From positions 124,001-188,000 of the forward strand of contig NZ_FNCG01000005.1 of assembly GCF_900100945.1 (NCBI RefSeq): DNA of 64,000 nucleotides, read 5' to 3'. The notes under the pieces were generated by a model. That model searched no databases, had not been told where the DNA came from, and was given only the letters and a program-made list of their open reading frames with translations. The position numbers were made by a program, and so were the translations under genes. Below, piece by piece: positions 26,517 through 36,176 of this stretch (its first letter is position 1; every line of letters begins with the position of its first letter). The stretch comes from Mucilaginibacter gossypii. GTDB lineage: Bacteria > Bacteroidota > Bacteroidia > Sphingobacteriales > Sphingobacteriaceae.

Positions 26517-27704
26517 TTATATCTTGATCCGGATATTGATTTTATCCAATAGCCCCGTAAGCCATACCATTACAAAAGCAAATACAATACACTTGATTAA
26601 GCCGCCGGTGCCCTGGCTCAGGTATTCGGGGTAGCCTATCCTGCTCATTTCATATATTGGATAAAACAGGAAGGGCACTATGTAACAGGTAAAAGTGTTG
26701 GTGCCGGCGGGCTCTATCACCTTAAACCAGTTGTATTTATTTTTAACATCAACCAGGAAAATAAAGAAAGCATACACCACCAAACTAATGCCGGTACAAA
26801 TGAGCACCCATGAAGGGGTATCGCGCTCTTTGGAAATGCCGCCACTGAAATAGCGCACTATAAAGCCCAGGTTAAACAGGATGATAGCAATCAGGATCAT
26901 GGCCACCCAAAGCATCTTCATTTCGTTATTGGCCTTGAGGCGCATGTACAATACGGAAATAAATACCCCTGCCATGGTGAACGACTGCATAGCGCCGTTG
27001 CCGGCTATCCAGATATAGCCCTGCAGCTTGTCGATAAAATCAAGAAAGCCGAAGTGCACATCCAGGTTAAAGAAAATGAAGAACATCCAGGCCGCCAGCT
27101 GTACCCATAAATGCCCGTCGGAATAGTAATAGATAAGCGCGCAAAGCATGTATGACCAGCCTATCAGGCCTAAAATACCCCACCAGGTAAAGTGAAGCCA
27201 GGTATGTCCGGGGTCGCTGGTACGATAGAGGGCTGCCATGCCTGCAAGTAACAATATACCGAAGCCCTGCAACATATAGCGTTTAGTTGGTGACGTGTCC
27301 TTGCCGTAATCTAAAAAAATGAAGAAGAAACTGAATGTAACCAGGCTTTCCCAAACGGGTTTGGGTAACAGGGTGGTAGCTTCATTATAGGTTTCCATGT
27401 TGGCATGAAAAAAACCTATAAAAATGAGCGCGAACGAGCGGCTCACTATTCGTGATAGTAGCTTGAAATTGTCGCCCTGCTTTAACCTGTTTTGAAAAGC
27501 AAAGGGAATTGAAAGCCCGACTATAAATAAAAACGCGGGAAAAATAGTATCGGCCAAACCCAGCGCATCAACATTTGAGCCCGCGTGTTTAAGCCATGTT
27601 GGGGTATTCGGAATGCCATCCAGGTCATTCACAAATATCATGAGGAACATTGTTACAGCGCGGAATGCATCTATTGAACGTATGCGGCTAAGAAAATTAT
27701 TCAT
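26517..27704 (-). CDS. DUF5009 / heparan-acetyltransferase-like membrane protein
   Basis: This 395-residue polytopic protein has about ten hydrophobic segments. The N-terminus SIDAFRAVTMFLMIFVND followed by WLKHA and ADTIFPAFLFIVGLSIPFA matches the DUF5009/YeiB-NagX group, related to the lysosomal transmembrane N-acetyltransferase HGSNAT. Such proteins may acetylate sugars across the membrane. In Bacteroidota they often lie in glycan clusters, but none is adjacent here. Confidence 0.8.
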   Translation of the reverse strand: MNNFLSRIRSIDAFRAVTMFLMIFVNDLDGIPNTPTWLKHAGSNVDALGLADTIFPAFLFIVGLSIPFAFQNRLKQGDNFKLLSRIVSRSFALIFIGFFHANMETYNEATTLLPKPVWESLVTFSFFFIFLDYGKDTSPTKRYMLQGFGILLLAGMAALYRTSDPGHTWLHFTWWGILGLIGWSYMLCALIYYYSDGHLWVQLAAWMFFIFFNLDVHFGFLDFIDKLQGYIWIAGNGAMQSFTMAGVFISVLYMRLKANNEMKMLWVAMILIAIILFNLGFIVRYFSGGISKERDTPSWVLICTGISLVVYAFFIFLVDVKNKYNWFKVIEPAGTNTFTCYIVPFLFYPIYEMSRIGYPEYLSQGTGGLIKCIVFAFVMVWLTGLLDKINIRIKI

Positions 27705-27786
27705 TCAGTCATGTAAATGCAACAAGCAGCGTAAATGTTTTAATTTAACGGTAATTAAATTGAAACATTACTATTACAAGGCTTTT

Positions 27787-28842
27787 TTAATCTCTGTCGC
27801 GGCTTAGCTTGCTGAATAAAAGTGGATTTTCATTAAGTTCCAGCCCTTCCTTGCGGTTCTTTACAATGTGGATAGCTGTAAACAGCGCTTCGCGGAAGGA
27901 GATCTCAGAAGCCTGGTTTTTTCCTGCTATATCATACGCAGTTCCATGATCGGGCGAAGTGCGTACAAAGCTTAACCCGGCTGTAAAATTAACACCCGTT
28001 TCAAAGGCAATTTGTTTAAAAGGGATCAGGCCCTGGTCGTGGTACATGGCCAGTACGGCATCAAACTGCAGGTAAGTGCCGTTGGCAAAAAAGCCATCGG
28101 CCGAGTACGGGCCAAATGCCAGGATATTGTTTGAACGGGCTTCTTCAATAGCGGGTATGATGATATCTTTTTCTTCGCTGCCGATAAGGCCGTTATCGCC
28201 GGCATGCGGGTTAAGCCCCAATACCGCAATTTTTGGCTTGCGCACCCAGAAATCATTTTGCAAGCTTGTGTTCATTAGCTTCAACTTGGCCAATATTTTT
28301 TCGGCGGTAATACTTTCGGCAATTTTTGATACCGGGATATGACCTGTAACCACGCCAACACGTAAAGTATCGCTTACTAAAAACATCAGCGATTCGGCAG
28401 CACCATCGTATTGCTGTAAATATTCGGTATGGCCGGGAAAGTGGAATTTATCGTTCTGTATATTATCCTTGTTAATAGGAGCCGTTACAAGGGCATCTAT
28501 ATAACCTTCCTTCAGGTCATAAACAGCACGCTCCAATGATTTAAAAGCGTACTTGCCTCCTGCTTCCGTAACCTGCCCTATATCAATCTTCACGTCCTCT
28601 TCCCAACAGTTGATCATGTTGGGTTTGCGGAAATGCGTTTGCGAAGGATCATTGATCACCAAAAAATTGAGCTCATTAACCTGGGTTGCGCGACGGTGGA
28701 ACGAAGCCACCTTGGTATGCCCGTAAACAATAGGCGTACAATAATCATAAATCTTACTATCGGCCAAAGTTTTAATAATTATCTCTAAACCGATGCCGTT
28801 TACATCGCCAATGCTGATCCCAATTTTTAATTTATCGCTCAT
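27787..28842 (-). CDS. pdxA: 4-hydroxythreonine-4-phosphate dehydrogenase
   Basis: This 351-residue enzyme of pyridoxal phosphate synthesis oxidises 4-phosphohydroxy-L-threonine with NAD. The typical PdxA motifs are present: IGISIGDVNGIGLEI at the N-terminus, VTAPINKDN, FPGHTEYLQ with a metal-binding His, GLNPHAGDNGLIGSEE, AMYHDQGLIPFK with a second His, and TSPDHGTAYDIAG with a third. It is divergent from rsmA. In many bacteria pdxA and rsmA are neighbours in one operon. Confidence 0.94.
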   Translation of the reverse strand: MSDKLKIGISIGDVNGIGLEIIIKTLADSKIYDYCTPIVYGHTKVASFHRRATQVNELNFLVINDPSQTHFRKPNMINCWEEDVKIDIGQVTEAGGKYAFKSLERAVYDLKEGYIDALVTAPINKDNIQNDKFHFPGHTEYLQQYDGAAESLMFLVSDTLRVGVVTGHIPVSKIAESITAEKILAKLKLMNTSLQNDFWVRKPKIAVLGLNPHAGDNGLIGSEEKDIIIPAIEEARSNNILAFGPYSADGFFANGTYLQFDAVLAMYHDQGLIPFKQIAFETGVNFTAGLSFVRTSPDHGTAYDIAGKNQASEISFREALFTAIHIVKNRKEGLELNENPLLFSKLSRDRD

Positions 28843-28849
28843 TATTTTT

Positions 28850-29025
28850 TATGATTTCACCGAGTTTTATGATTTCACCGATTTTTTTAAGCGGTGATTT
28901 CAATATTTTAACAGTGATGATTATTAATGGTTTATAAAGCTAAACGACCTTTTGCCTTTTGCCTTTCGCCTTTAACCTTCAACTTAGGCAAACCTTTTGC
29001 CTTTAACTTTTCGCCTTTAACCTAT
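28850..29025. repeat. Direct repeats and CCTTT-tract repeat between pdxA and rsmA
   Basis: Two tandem copies of TTTATGATTTCACCGA lie at about 28850-28884, just before the pdxA start. At 28950-29022 are repeated units of the form GCCTTTCGCCTTTAACC. The same CCTTT/AAAGG tract type occurs at about 47501-47536, 50545-50580 and 56300-56337. A weak -7 box TATCTTTA at about 29023-29030 may serve rsmA. Confidence 0.5.
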
Positions 29026-29113
29026 CTTTACACCTGCAAATAAAAGATTTTAAGCTTATAGTTCCTGATAAAAGCACAAATATGATTTAATTTGCTCAAA
29101 TATTTGATTAATA

Positions 29114-29893
29114 ATGACATTGGTAAGGGCAAAAAAACATTTAGGGCAACATTTTCTTACTGATAAAAACATAGCAGCAAAGATAGTGGACAGCCTGAAA
29201 CCCGAAGGGCGTTTCGGCCATGTGCTTGAGGTGGGGCCGGGCATGGGTGTACTGTCTGATTTTCTGCTGCAAAAAAGCGAGTACGAAACATCACTCATTG
29301 ATATTGATACCGAATCGTACGATTTTCTGAAAAAAAAATACCCGCAATTAGGTACCCGCCTTATCAATGCCGATTTTCTGGAGCTTGATTTTAAAAGCAT
29401 TTTTCCCGAAAACTTTGCCATTATCGGTAATTTTCCCTATAACATCTCATCGCAAATACTTTTTAAGGTGCTTGACAACCGCCAGCAGGTGGTTGAGGTA
29501 GTGGGCATGTTCCAGAAAGAGGTTGCTGAACGTTGTGCCGCCAAACCAGGCAGCAAGGAATATGGTATACTCAGCGTGTTTTTACAAGCCTACTATAAAG
29601 TGGAATACCTGTTTACGGTGAAGGCCGGTGTATTTAATCCTCCGCCCAAGGTGCTTTCGGCAGTGATCAGGCTTACACGCAACGATAAACAAACACTTGA
29701 TTGCGACGAGAAGCTATTTTGGCAGATAGTAAAAGCGGGTTTTAATCAGCGCCGCAAAACCCTGCGCAACGCCATATCGTCACTCATCAATAAAGAAAAA
29801 CTGACTGATGAACCTGTCCTCGATCTGCGTGCGGAAAGATTGAGCGTAGAGGATTTTGTAAAACTTACTAACGCGGTTTCAGCGAGCAGGTAG
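29114..29893 (+). CDS. rsmA: 16S rRNA (adenine1518/1519-N6)-dimethyltransferase
   Basis: The product is 259 residues. RsmA/KsgA dimethylates the two adjacent adenines in the 3' terminal hairpin of 16S rRNA during ribosome assembly. Family motifs: KKHLGQHFLTDKNIA at the N-terminus, the SAM-binding EVGPGMGVLS, DIDTE, the catalytic NFPYNIS motif, and a C-terminal helical domain with FNQRRKTLRN. It is divergent from pdxA. Confidence 0.95.
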   Translation: MTLVRAKKHLGQHFLTDKNIAAKIVDSLKPEGRFGHVLEVGPGMGVLSDFLLQKSEYETSLIDIDTESYDFLKKKYPQLGTRLINADFLELDFKSIFPENFAIIGNFPYNISSQILFKVLDNRQQVVEVVGMFQKEVAERCAAKPGSKEYGILSVFLQAYYKVEYLFTVKAGVFNPPPKVLSAVIRLTRNDKQTLDCDEKLFWQIVKAGFNQRRKTLRNAISSLINKEKLTDEPVLDLRAERLSVEDFVKLTNAVSASR

Positions 29894-29999
29894 GTAATCA
29901 ACGTTCTGCGCCCTCTAAATCTCCCCCAAAAAGGGAAGACTTACAATGACGTCTCCATATTTTTAATCCGCTACTAAACCTGCAACTGCCGCTAAAAAA

Positions 30000-30851
30000 T
30001 CAATGCTTATTCCCAAATCCAAACTCTCTGTATGAATTTGGTACGTCATCGGTATTGCTGAAGGCAAAGGTGAAAGTAGTACTCCAATTCTCATAGTCGG
30101 CTTTTTTATCCTGCGATGGTTCAACATGGGTTGAACTGACCATATATACCCCCTCCCGGCTCAGTTTAAAAAATACCAGGCCATTGCTGTCGCTCAATAA
30201 TTTTTGCGGAACGATGGTGCCGTTCAAAGTACGCACATATTGCATCACCACAGCATCCTTCATGGGTTTGCCTCTAAAAAGCACCTGAGCGGTAACATCA
30301 TCGCCATAGCTTGATTTATAGGGATTTTGTTGTATTACAATTTCATATTCCTCACCCAGGGGTTTATCAAAGTCCTTACCGTTAGCTTTATCAACAGAAA
30401 TAAGGGTTTTGCTTGACTGGTGATACTTTTCAACAAAGTATTGCTGACTGCTGGCCCGGGCTTCTTCGGCCATTTTATCGAGGCCTTCACTTTCAAGTGC
30501 TCTGATAAATTTATTCCTTTCCGATTCTGTTTCATCATCCCTTACCAGTTCAAAAAGTGCAAGACCGGAGTTTTGCAGCTCATAGACAAGCAGACTGCTA
30601 TCGGCAGAGTTACTGACTTTTGAAAGGTCCGTTTTCTTTGAGCCTTCATACAGCATAAATTTAGTTGCCTTTGCTGTGGCAAGTTTAAATTCATTTTCGG
30701 GTTTAAACTCGTTGCCGCTCAACAAATGCAGGTTAAGCTTATCGCCTTTGTGAACGTAAAAATTATGTGGCAATAAGAAAAAATCCTGCGAACTGGCCGC
30801 AAAGCCTATCATGAGCAGTAATATAATGATGAAAATAGAGGTGCGCTTCAT
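30000..30851 (-). CDS. DUF4198 domain secreted protein
   Basis: The product is 283 residues with a signal peptide (about 5-20, IFIIILLLMIGFAASS). The mature start FFLLPHNFYVHKGDKLNL and the later NPYKSSYGDDVTAQVLFRGKPMKDAVV match DUF4198, a family of periplasmic immunoglobulin-like proteins often near nickel or cobalt transport genes. Here no transporter is adjacent. It is divergent from the E1 fusion gene with 59 bases between. Confidence 0.78.
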   Translation of the reverse strand: MKRTSIFIIILLLMIGFAASSQDFFLLPHNFYVHKGDKLNLHLLSGNEFKPENEFKLATAKATKFMLYEGSKKTDLSKVSNSADSSLLVYELQNSGLALFELVRDDETESERNKFIRALESEGLDKMAEEARASSQQYFVEKYHQSSKTLISVDKANGKDFDKPLGEEYEIVIQQNPYKSSYGDDVTAQVLFRGKPMKDAVVMQYVRTLNGTIVPQKLLSDSNGLVFFKLSREGVYMVSSTHVEPSQDKKADYENWSTTFTFAFSNTDDVPNSYREFGFGNKH

Positions 30852-30910
30852 AGTTTTTGGATAGTATCACCAAACATACAAAGTTTTAAAAACTTCAGTA
30901 GTTTTACGTT

Positions 30911-32890
30911 ATGATTTTTGACAGGAAAAACCTCGATAATGATACTTTGCTGGAATTTTATAAAAAAATGCTGTTTCCGCGCATGGTTGAAGAGAAGATG
31001 CTGATCCTGCTGAGGCAGGGCCGCATTGGCAAATGGTTTTCGGGTATTGGCCAGGAAGCCATAGCAGTTGGCAGCGCCCTTGCTATGAATGCCGACGAAT
31101 ATATTTTGCCTATGCACCGCAACCTCGGTGTTTTTACATCGAGAAATATCCCCTTGTCGCGGTTAATGGCGCAATGGCAGGGCAAACCCTCGGGCTTTAC
31201 TAAAGGGCGCGACCGCTCCTTCCACTTCGGTACCCAGGAGTATAAGATCATTGGGATGATATCCCATCTCGGTCCGCAGCTTGCCCTGGCCGATGGCATT
31301 GCCTTAGCGGATGTATTATCGGGTAAAAGAAAATCAACCCTTGTTTTTACAGGCGAGGGTGCCACCAGTGAAGGGGACTTTCACGAAGCACTTAACATAG
31401 CCTCTGTTTGGAAACTGCCGGTAATATTTCTGATCGAAAATAATGGCTATGCCCTTTCAACCCCAACCAACGAACAATATAATTGCCGCGAACTGGTTGA
31501 TAAAGCCGTAGGCTACGGTATTGAAGGCCGCCGTATTGACGGCAATAACCTGCTTGAAGTTTATAACACCATAACCTCACTTAATAAAGCTATTCGTGAA
31601 AATCCGCGCCCTGTTTTGCTGGAATGTATGACCTTCAGGATGCGTGGCCATGAGGAAGCATCAGGCACCAAATATGTTCCCACTAATTTATTTGAGTGGT
31701 GGGCAGGAAAGGACCCGGTTACAAACTTTGAAAAGTACCTGATTACCGAAGGGGTTTTGTTTAAAGACATGATCACTATTGTCCGTAAGGAGTTCGCCGC
31801 CCTTATTGAAACCGAAATTGAAAAGGCTTATGCCGAAACAGATATTATACCGGATGTGGCCACCGAAGTGCAGGATATGTACAAGCCTTACAGCTTTCCT
31901 GCTGTACAGCCAAAATCATCGCCGGTTACCAGTAAGCGCTATATAGATGCCATTAGCGACGGGCTTAAACAAGCTATGCGCAAACACCCCAACCTGGTGA
32001 TCATGGGGCAGGACATTGCCGAATACGGCGGCGCATTTAAAATTACCCAGGGCTTTGTTGAGGAGTTTGGTAAGGCCCGTGTACGTAACACCCCCATTTG
32101 CGAATCAGCAATTGTTGGTGCAGGCATGGGACTTGCGCTTAACGGCTACAAAGCTGTGGTTGAAATGCAATTTGCAGATTTTGTTACCTGCGGCTTTAAC
32201 CAGGTTATTAACAACCTGGCCAAAACGCATTATCGCTGGGGGCAGGGGGTTGATGTAGTAATACGGATGCCCGCGGGTGCAGGTACCGGGGCAGGCCCCT
32301 TCCACTCGCAAAGCAATGAAGCCTGGTTTACCAAAACTCCCGGCTTAAAAGTGGTTTACCCGGCTTTTCCGGCAGATGCCAAGGGACTACTGCTTGCCGC
32401 TATTGACGATCCTAACCCGGTAATTTATTTTGAACACAAATACCTGTACCGCAGTATCAGCGCCGATGTGCCTGATAATGATGTAATGATAGAGATAGGC
32501 AACGCTAATGTGATTAAGCAAGGCGAAAAGGCCACTATAATTACATTTGGCCTTGGTGTACACTGGGCATTGGAGTATGCAGACAAACATCCCGATCAAT
32601 CCGTAGAGATCATCGATCTGCGCAGTCTGCAGCCCTGGGATCAGGAAGCGGTGGAAACCAGCGTTAAGAAAACAGGCCGGGTGCTGATTTTGCATGAAGA
32701 TACGCTTACCAATGGTTTCGGCGCCGAAATTGCAGCCCATTTGGCCGAACATTGCTTTAAATATCTTGATGCTCCTGTAATGCGTTGTGGTAGCCTCGAT
32801 ACGGCTATCCCCATGAATAAAGCCTTGGAAGATCAGTTTTTGGCCAAGGCGCGATTGGAAGAAAGCATGGAAAGGCTGCTGGCTTATTAG
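30911..32890 (+). CDS. Fused 2-oxoacid dehydrogenase E1 alpha/beta subunit
   Basis: This 659-residue protein joins both E1 subunits. Residues about 1-330 are E1-alpha, with TPP and Mg binding around GEGATSEGDFHEAL and IENNGYALST and the RMRGHEEASG loop. Residues about 335-659 are E1-beta, with GQDIAEYGGAFKIT, MPAGAGTGAGPFHSQ and VEIIDLRSLQPWD. The best fit is a branched-chain 2-oxoacid dehydrogenase, common as a fusion in Bacteroidota. With E2/E3 it would make branched acyl-CoA primers for iso-fatty acids. The substrate is inferred. Confidence 0.88.
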   Translation: MIFDRKNLDNDTLLEFYKKMLFPRMVEEKMLILLRQGRIGKWFSGIGQEAIAVGSALAMNADEYILPMHRNLGVFTSRNIPLSRLMAQWQGKPSGFTKGRDRSFHFGTQEYKIIGMISHLGPQLALADGIALADVLSGKRKSTLVFTGEGATSEGDFHEALNIASVWKLPVIFLIENNGYALSTPTNEQYNCRELVDKAVGYGIEGRRIDGNNLLEVYNTITSLNKAIRENPRPVLLECMTFRMRGHEEASGTKYVPTNLFEWWAGKDPVTNFEKYLITEGVLFKDMITIVRKEFAALIETEIEKAYAETDIIPDVATEVQDMYKPYSFPAVQPKSSPVTSKRYIDAISDGLKQAMRKHPNLVIMGQDIAEYGGAFKITQGFVEEFGKARVRNTPICESAIVGAGMGLALNGYKAVVEMQFADFVTCGFNQVINNLAKTHYRWGQGVDVVIRMPAGAGTGAGPFHSQSNEAWFTKTPGLKVVYPAFPADAKGLLLAAIDDPNPVIYFEHKYLYRSISADVPDNDVMIEIGNANVIKQGEKATIITFGLGVHWALEYADKHPDQSVEIIDLRSLQPWDQEAVETSVKKTGRVLILHEDTLTNGFGAEIAAHLAEHCFKYLDAPVMRCGSLDTAIPMNKALEDQFLAKARLEESMERLLAY

Positions 32891-33109
32891 GCAGGGCCCC
32901 CGAGCTATACTTCTATTCCTTTAGGTTTCATGTCGCGCTGGGCAGCACCATTAAATATTTCGTTAACTCTTGATCTTAACTGATTATTGGCGATCAATTA
33001 GGGTATAATAAAAGACTATACTGCTTATCTAATTGCCTTTGGGTTTAAGTGAATCACAATTGAGTTTTTATAACAAGCATAACTATGGTTAATATTTTAA
33101 GCGTATAAA

Positions 33110-34762
33110 TTATTTTTCAATAAAAAAGGATTGTTCAACGGGTATTGCTGTTTGCAGTTTAGGCTCACGATTGTTGCCATATTGCCAGGCTACCACGGTA
33201 ACTTTTACCGGGAAACGGCTTCTCGGCGGAATAGCTGTAATATTTAATGTATTGCCTGATAGCTCCGCCGGGCCTTCTAATACATAAAACCCTACAGGCA
33301 CCTGTGCATCTGAGCTGGCATCCAATTTTATTCCCTTTGCATGTGCCTTTTGGTTGGGGACCGGTAAAAACGTAATATGCTGTTCCCTCCCTGCTGTATT
33401 GTGTGGCGGCACAAGCATCTGTGATTGCTGTACGGCCGGTTTATACTCGGCATCTCCAGAATGGGTAGCAGCAAACCACAACTCATAACTATGCGGGTTC
33501 TCCCAAAAACCGGCCTGCGGGCTCAATCTGAAAGTGGAATCATTTAACTTAATAACCGGGCCTGTAATGCGGTTAATGGCAATAGGAGTATTCCCGGCAG
33601 CATGCCCTATAGCGGAACCAGCCGGCATGCCAGCCCAAACAGGTAAGCGGGGACTGCCCCCGGGCACCGTATCATAAAATGCAGCATGGAGTTTAAAAGT
33701 GATGCCATCGGCCTCTGGTTCAAATTTCAGGTTTACCTGCTGGTGCGTATTACGCTGTTCAACCATTTGGCCATGCTGTACATAACCTATTAACTGGGGT
33801 TTTTGATTGTGATGTCTTGCCTGGTAGGTTATTGTTGCCCGAGCTGTTTCTTCATCAAAATACCAGAAAGCTTTTGAAGCATCGCCCTTGTACCTGCCTA
33901 CAGGTGCTGCATCCGCGGCGGGTAATTCATTATAACGCCATTTATCAACCAGCCAGCCGGTTTTTGTCGGATCGATATCAATCAATTTCGGAACAGTACC
34001 CGGAGGTACATTTTTTGGCAAGCGGTACTCCATGGCTTTTTTAATGTAGAAGGCCAGACAGCCGGTTTTTTCAGGCGTGGCAGCGAAATGCCCCTGCGCC
34101 GGGTTGGATAGCATACTCAACGGCAGCAGCGGATGTTCCTGTCTTTCTTTTAATCCCTCATCGCCCCAGGTGTTGGCAGCTTCGTATTCGCCCATTGTTT
34201 CTAAACAAGGGACATAATCCAGGCTTTGATCTTTACTCCAGATATCGGGAGCAAAAATGTTTCTTACATATGGCCATTGCCCGCTTACTGAGATGCAAGC
34301 AAGCGTACGCGAAGGGTTCCAGACACCGAAATAATAAGGCGCACTTGCCGCTGCCGAATGTCCAATAGGGATCACCGGCGCTGTTTTCAATTCGCTATAA
34401 CCTGAAATATCAGCGAGGTCATTGATCAACGCGTTAAACTGATCTCCGGCTCTTTCGTTAAATAAAAACTTGAGATTGAAAGCTGGGCTAACCCAGATCT
34501 CCGCAACACCCAGGTTGCCCATCTCCCCTCTGAATTGAGGATCTTCCAATATGGATTGCTCCTCCATATTGTTTTGAGCGAATATGACGGCCTTCACTTG
34601 CTTACAGTTTGGCGATATCCATAAAAAAGCCCTTGACGGATCCCGCTTGGTACCAGCAGGCTTAACCGCCACCGACCATTGCCAAACAGCCGCCTGTGCT
34701 ACCGGCAGATCCGCCAACATCAGCGAGCTTAAAAAAATAAAATAATGACAATACCTTTTCAT
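33110..34762 (-). CDS. Secreted alpha/beta-hydrolase-like protein of the GH97 operon
   Basis: The product is 550 residues with a signal peptide (cleavage near AQA-A about residue 25). The N-terminal half resembles an alpha/beta hydrolase, with a nucleophile-elbow-like IGHSAAAS (about 136-143) following a typical strand. The C-terminal half (about 330-550) is beta-rich, with Ig-like features (PAELSGNTLNITAI). It is the last gene of the operon GH97-ROK-MFS-remnant-this gene, so an esterase acting on decorated glycans is a reasonable but unproven idea. Its start lies 4 bases after the small upstream frame. Confidence 0.7.
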   Translation of the reverse strand: MKRYCHYFIFLSSLMLADLPVAQAAVWQWSVAVKPAGTKRDPSRAFLWISPNCKQVKAVIFAQNNMEEQSILEDPQFRGEMGNLGVAEIWVSPAFNLKFLFNERAGDQFNALINDLADISGYSELKTAPVIPIGHSAAASAPYYFGVWNPSRTLACISVSGQWPYVRNIFAPDIWSKDQSLDYVPCLETMGEYEAANTWGDEGLKERQEHPLLPLSMLSNPAQGHFAATPEKTGCLAFYIKKAMEYRLPKNVPPGTVPKLIDIDPTKTGWLVDKWRYNELPAADAAPVGRYKGDASKAFWYFDEETARATITYQARHHNQKPQLIGYVQHGQMVEQRNTHQQVNLKFEPEADGITFKLHAAFYDTVPGGSPRLPVWAGMPAGSAIGHAAGNTPIAINRITGPVIKLNDSTFRLSPQAGFWENPHSYELWFAATHSGDAEYKPAVQQSQMLVPPHNTAGREQHITFLPVPNQKAHAKGIKLDASSDAQVPVGFYVLEGPAELSGNTLNITAIPPRSRFPVKVTVVAWQYGNNREPKLQTAIPVEQSFFIEK

Positions 34763-34766
34763 GATT

Positions 34767-34931
34767 CTAATTCAATACAATTTTAGTATCGGTGCTTGCC
34801 GGCATATTAAAACACCATTGTTTATTGAAACCCTGATTTACCGGCTCGCCTTTTATCGTTACATTATTGAGTGTGATTGTATGGTGGGCAGATAATATGA
34901 GGGTTGATATAACTATCCGGGTGCTTTTCAT
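34767..34931 (-). pseudogene. 54-codon open frame, probable gene remnant
   Basis: A short frame starts at ATG 34931, overlapping the MFS stop as TAATG, and ends in TAG four bases before the next gene. The product begins like a signal peptide (MKSTRIVISTLILSA) and then reads HHTITLNNVTIKGEPVNQGF. This looks like an N-terminus joined by deletion to the tail of a larger secreted sugar-active protein. The tight coupling on both sides suggests it was once a full operon gene. It could also be a real small protein. Confidence 0.4.
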
Positions 34932-36163
34932 TAATGTTTAACTTTATAAAGTTTAGCGCCGAATAAAAAGATCACCGCGTAGCAGATTATCGGAAGGTAA
35001 TAAGCGTGAGCCACACTATGATTGGCTATCTGCCCCATTACCATTGGAAATACCGCGCCTCCTACTACTCCCATCGCTATAAAAGATGAAGCCTGTTGTG
35101 TATGACTGCCCAGGTTTTTGATCCCCAAGCTAAAAATGGTGGGGAACATAATGCTAAAAAAGAAGTTGATCATCAGCAGGGCGATGTATGATGTCCAGCC
35201 CAGGCTCTGTGCAACTATCAGGCACATTAAGATGCTGCCGCAGGCAAATGCCGCTAATAATTTATTGGGCGCTATATAAGTCATTAATGAAGTGCCCACA
35301 ATACGCCCCAGCGCCATCATCCCCATAAAAATAATCATAAAGTAACCGGCCTTTTCATTACTGAAATGCATAATATCCACACCGTAGTTGATAAAATATG
35401 CCCAGGTGCCGGCCTGTGCCGCCACGTTAAAAAACTGTGCCGCAACTGCCCATACAAAATGCGAATGTTGATATAGTTTTTTAGATGGTTCCACGTCCAC
35501 GTTAACCGCATCAGGATCGATGGCCGAAGTTTCTGCATGCGGATCTGTTAAAACCGGAATTTTTAAAAACATAAAAGCAACCGCTATAAGTATAATCACA
35601 CAGCCGATAGCTACATACAGCGTTTTTACGGAAGTAAGATCGGTTGAATGTACCGTGTCCGAACCTAAAAGGAAATATGAACCAATGGCCGGACCGATCA
35701 TGGTACCCACCGCGTTAAAAGTTTGCGCGAAGTTTACACGCTGGTCGCTCCGGCGCTGATCGCCCAGGGCGGCCGCAAAGGGATGCGCAACAGTTTCCAA
35801 AGTAGCCATACCGCAGCCCATAATAAATAAGGCTATCCTGAAAAAAGTAAATGAGGCCGCGTTGGCTGCAGGGACGAAAAGAAATAAACCCAGGGCAAAT
35901 AAAATCAACCCCAGGATTACGCCCGGTTTATAACCAAACTTCTTTAAAAAATATCCTGCGGGGATACTCATAATAAAATAAGCCCCAAACACGGAGAACT
36001 GGATTAAGCCGGATTGAGATTTGGAGAGATTAAGCACATTTTGAAAATGCTTGTTCAGCACATCGCTCATGGAATGCAGTAAGCCCCACATTAAAAATAG
36101 CGAGGTTACAAATACAAAGGTCACGATGAATTTTTTCTCGGTAAAAGCTGGTTTATTGGTCAT
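34931..36163 (-). CDS. FucP-like sugar MFS transporter
   Basis: The product is 410 residues from ATG 36163, with about 12 membrane helices. The start TEKKFIVTFVFVTSLFLMWGLLHSMSDVLNKHFQ and the loop GYFLKKFGYKPGVILGL are typical of the fucose/glucose/galactose:H+ symporters of Bacteroidota. With the GH97 enzyme and ROK kinase it forms a cleavage, uptake and phosphorylation route. It begins 13 bases after the ROK stop. The transported sugar is probably glucose or galactose, inferred from neighbours. Confidence 0.88.
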   Translation of the reverse strand: MTNKPAFTEKKFIVTFVFVTSLFLMWGLLHSMSDVLNKHFQNVLNLSKSQSGLIQFSVFGAYFIMSIPAGYFLKKFGYKPGVILGLILFALGLFLFVPAANAASFTFFRIALFIMGCGMATLETVAHPFAAALGDQRRSDQRVNFAQTFNAVGTMIGPAIGSYFLLGSDTVHSTDLTSVKTLYVAIGCVIILIAVAFMFLKIPVLTDPHAETSAIDPDAVNVDVEPSKKLYQHSHFVWAVAAQFFNVAAQAGTWAYFINYGVDIMHFSNEKAGYFMIIFMGMMALGRIVGTSLMTYIAPNKLLAAFACGSILMCLIVAQSLGWTSYIALLMINFFFSIMFPTIFSLGIKNLGSHTQQASSFIAMGVVGGAVFPMVMGQIANHSVAHAYYLPIICYAVIFLFGAKLYKVKH

Positions 36164-36176
36164 ATTGTTGTTAAAA

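Noticed and set aside
28950..29022. CRISPR-like repeat
   Set aside because: Units are short, irregular and without unique spacers, and no cas gene is present.
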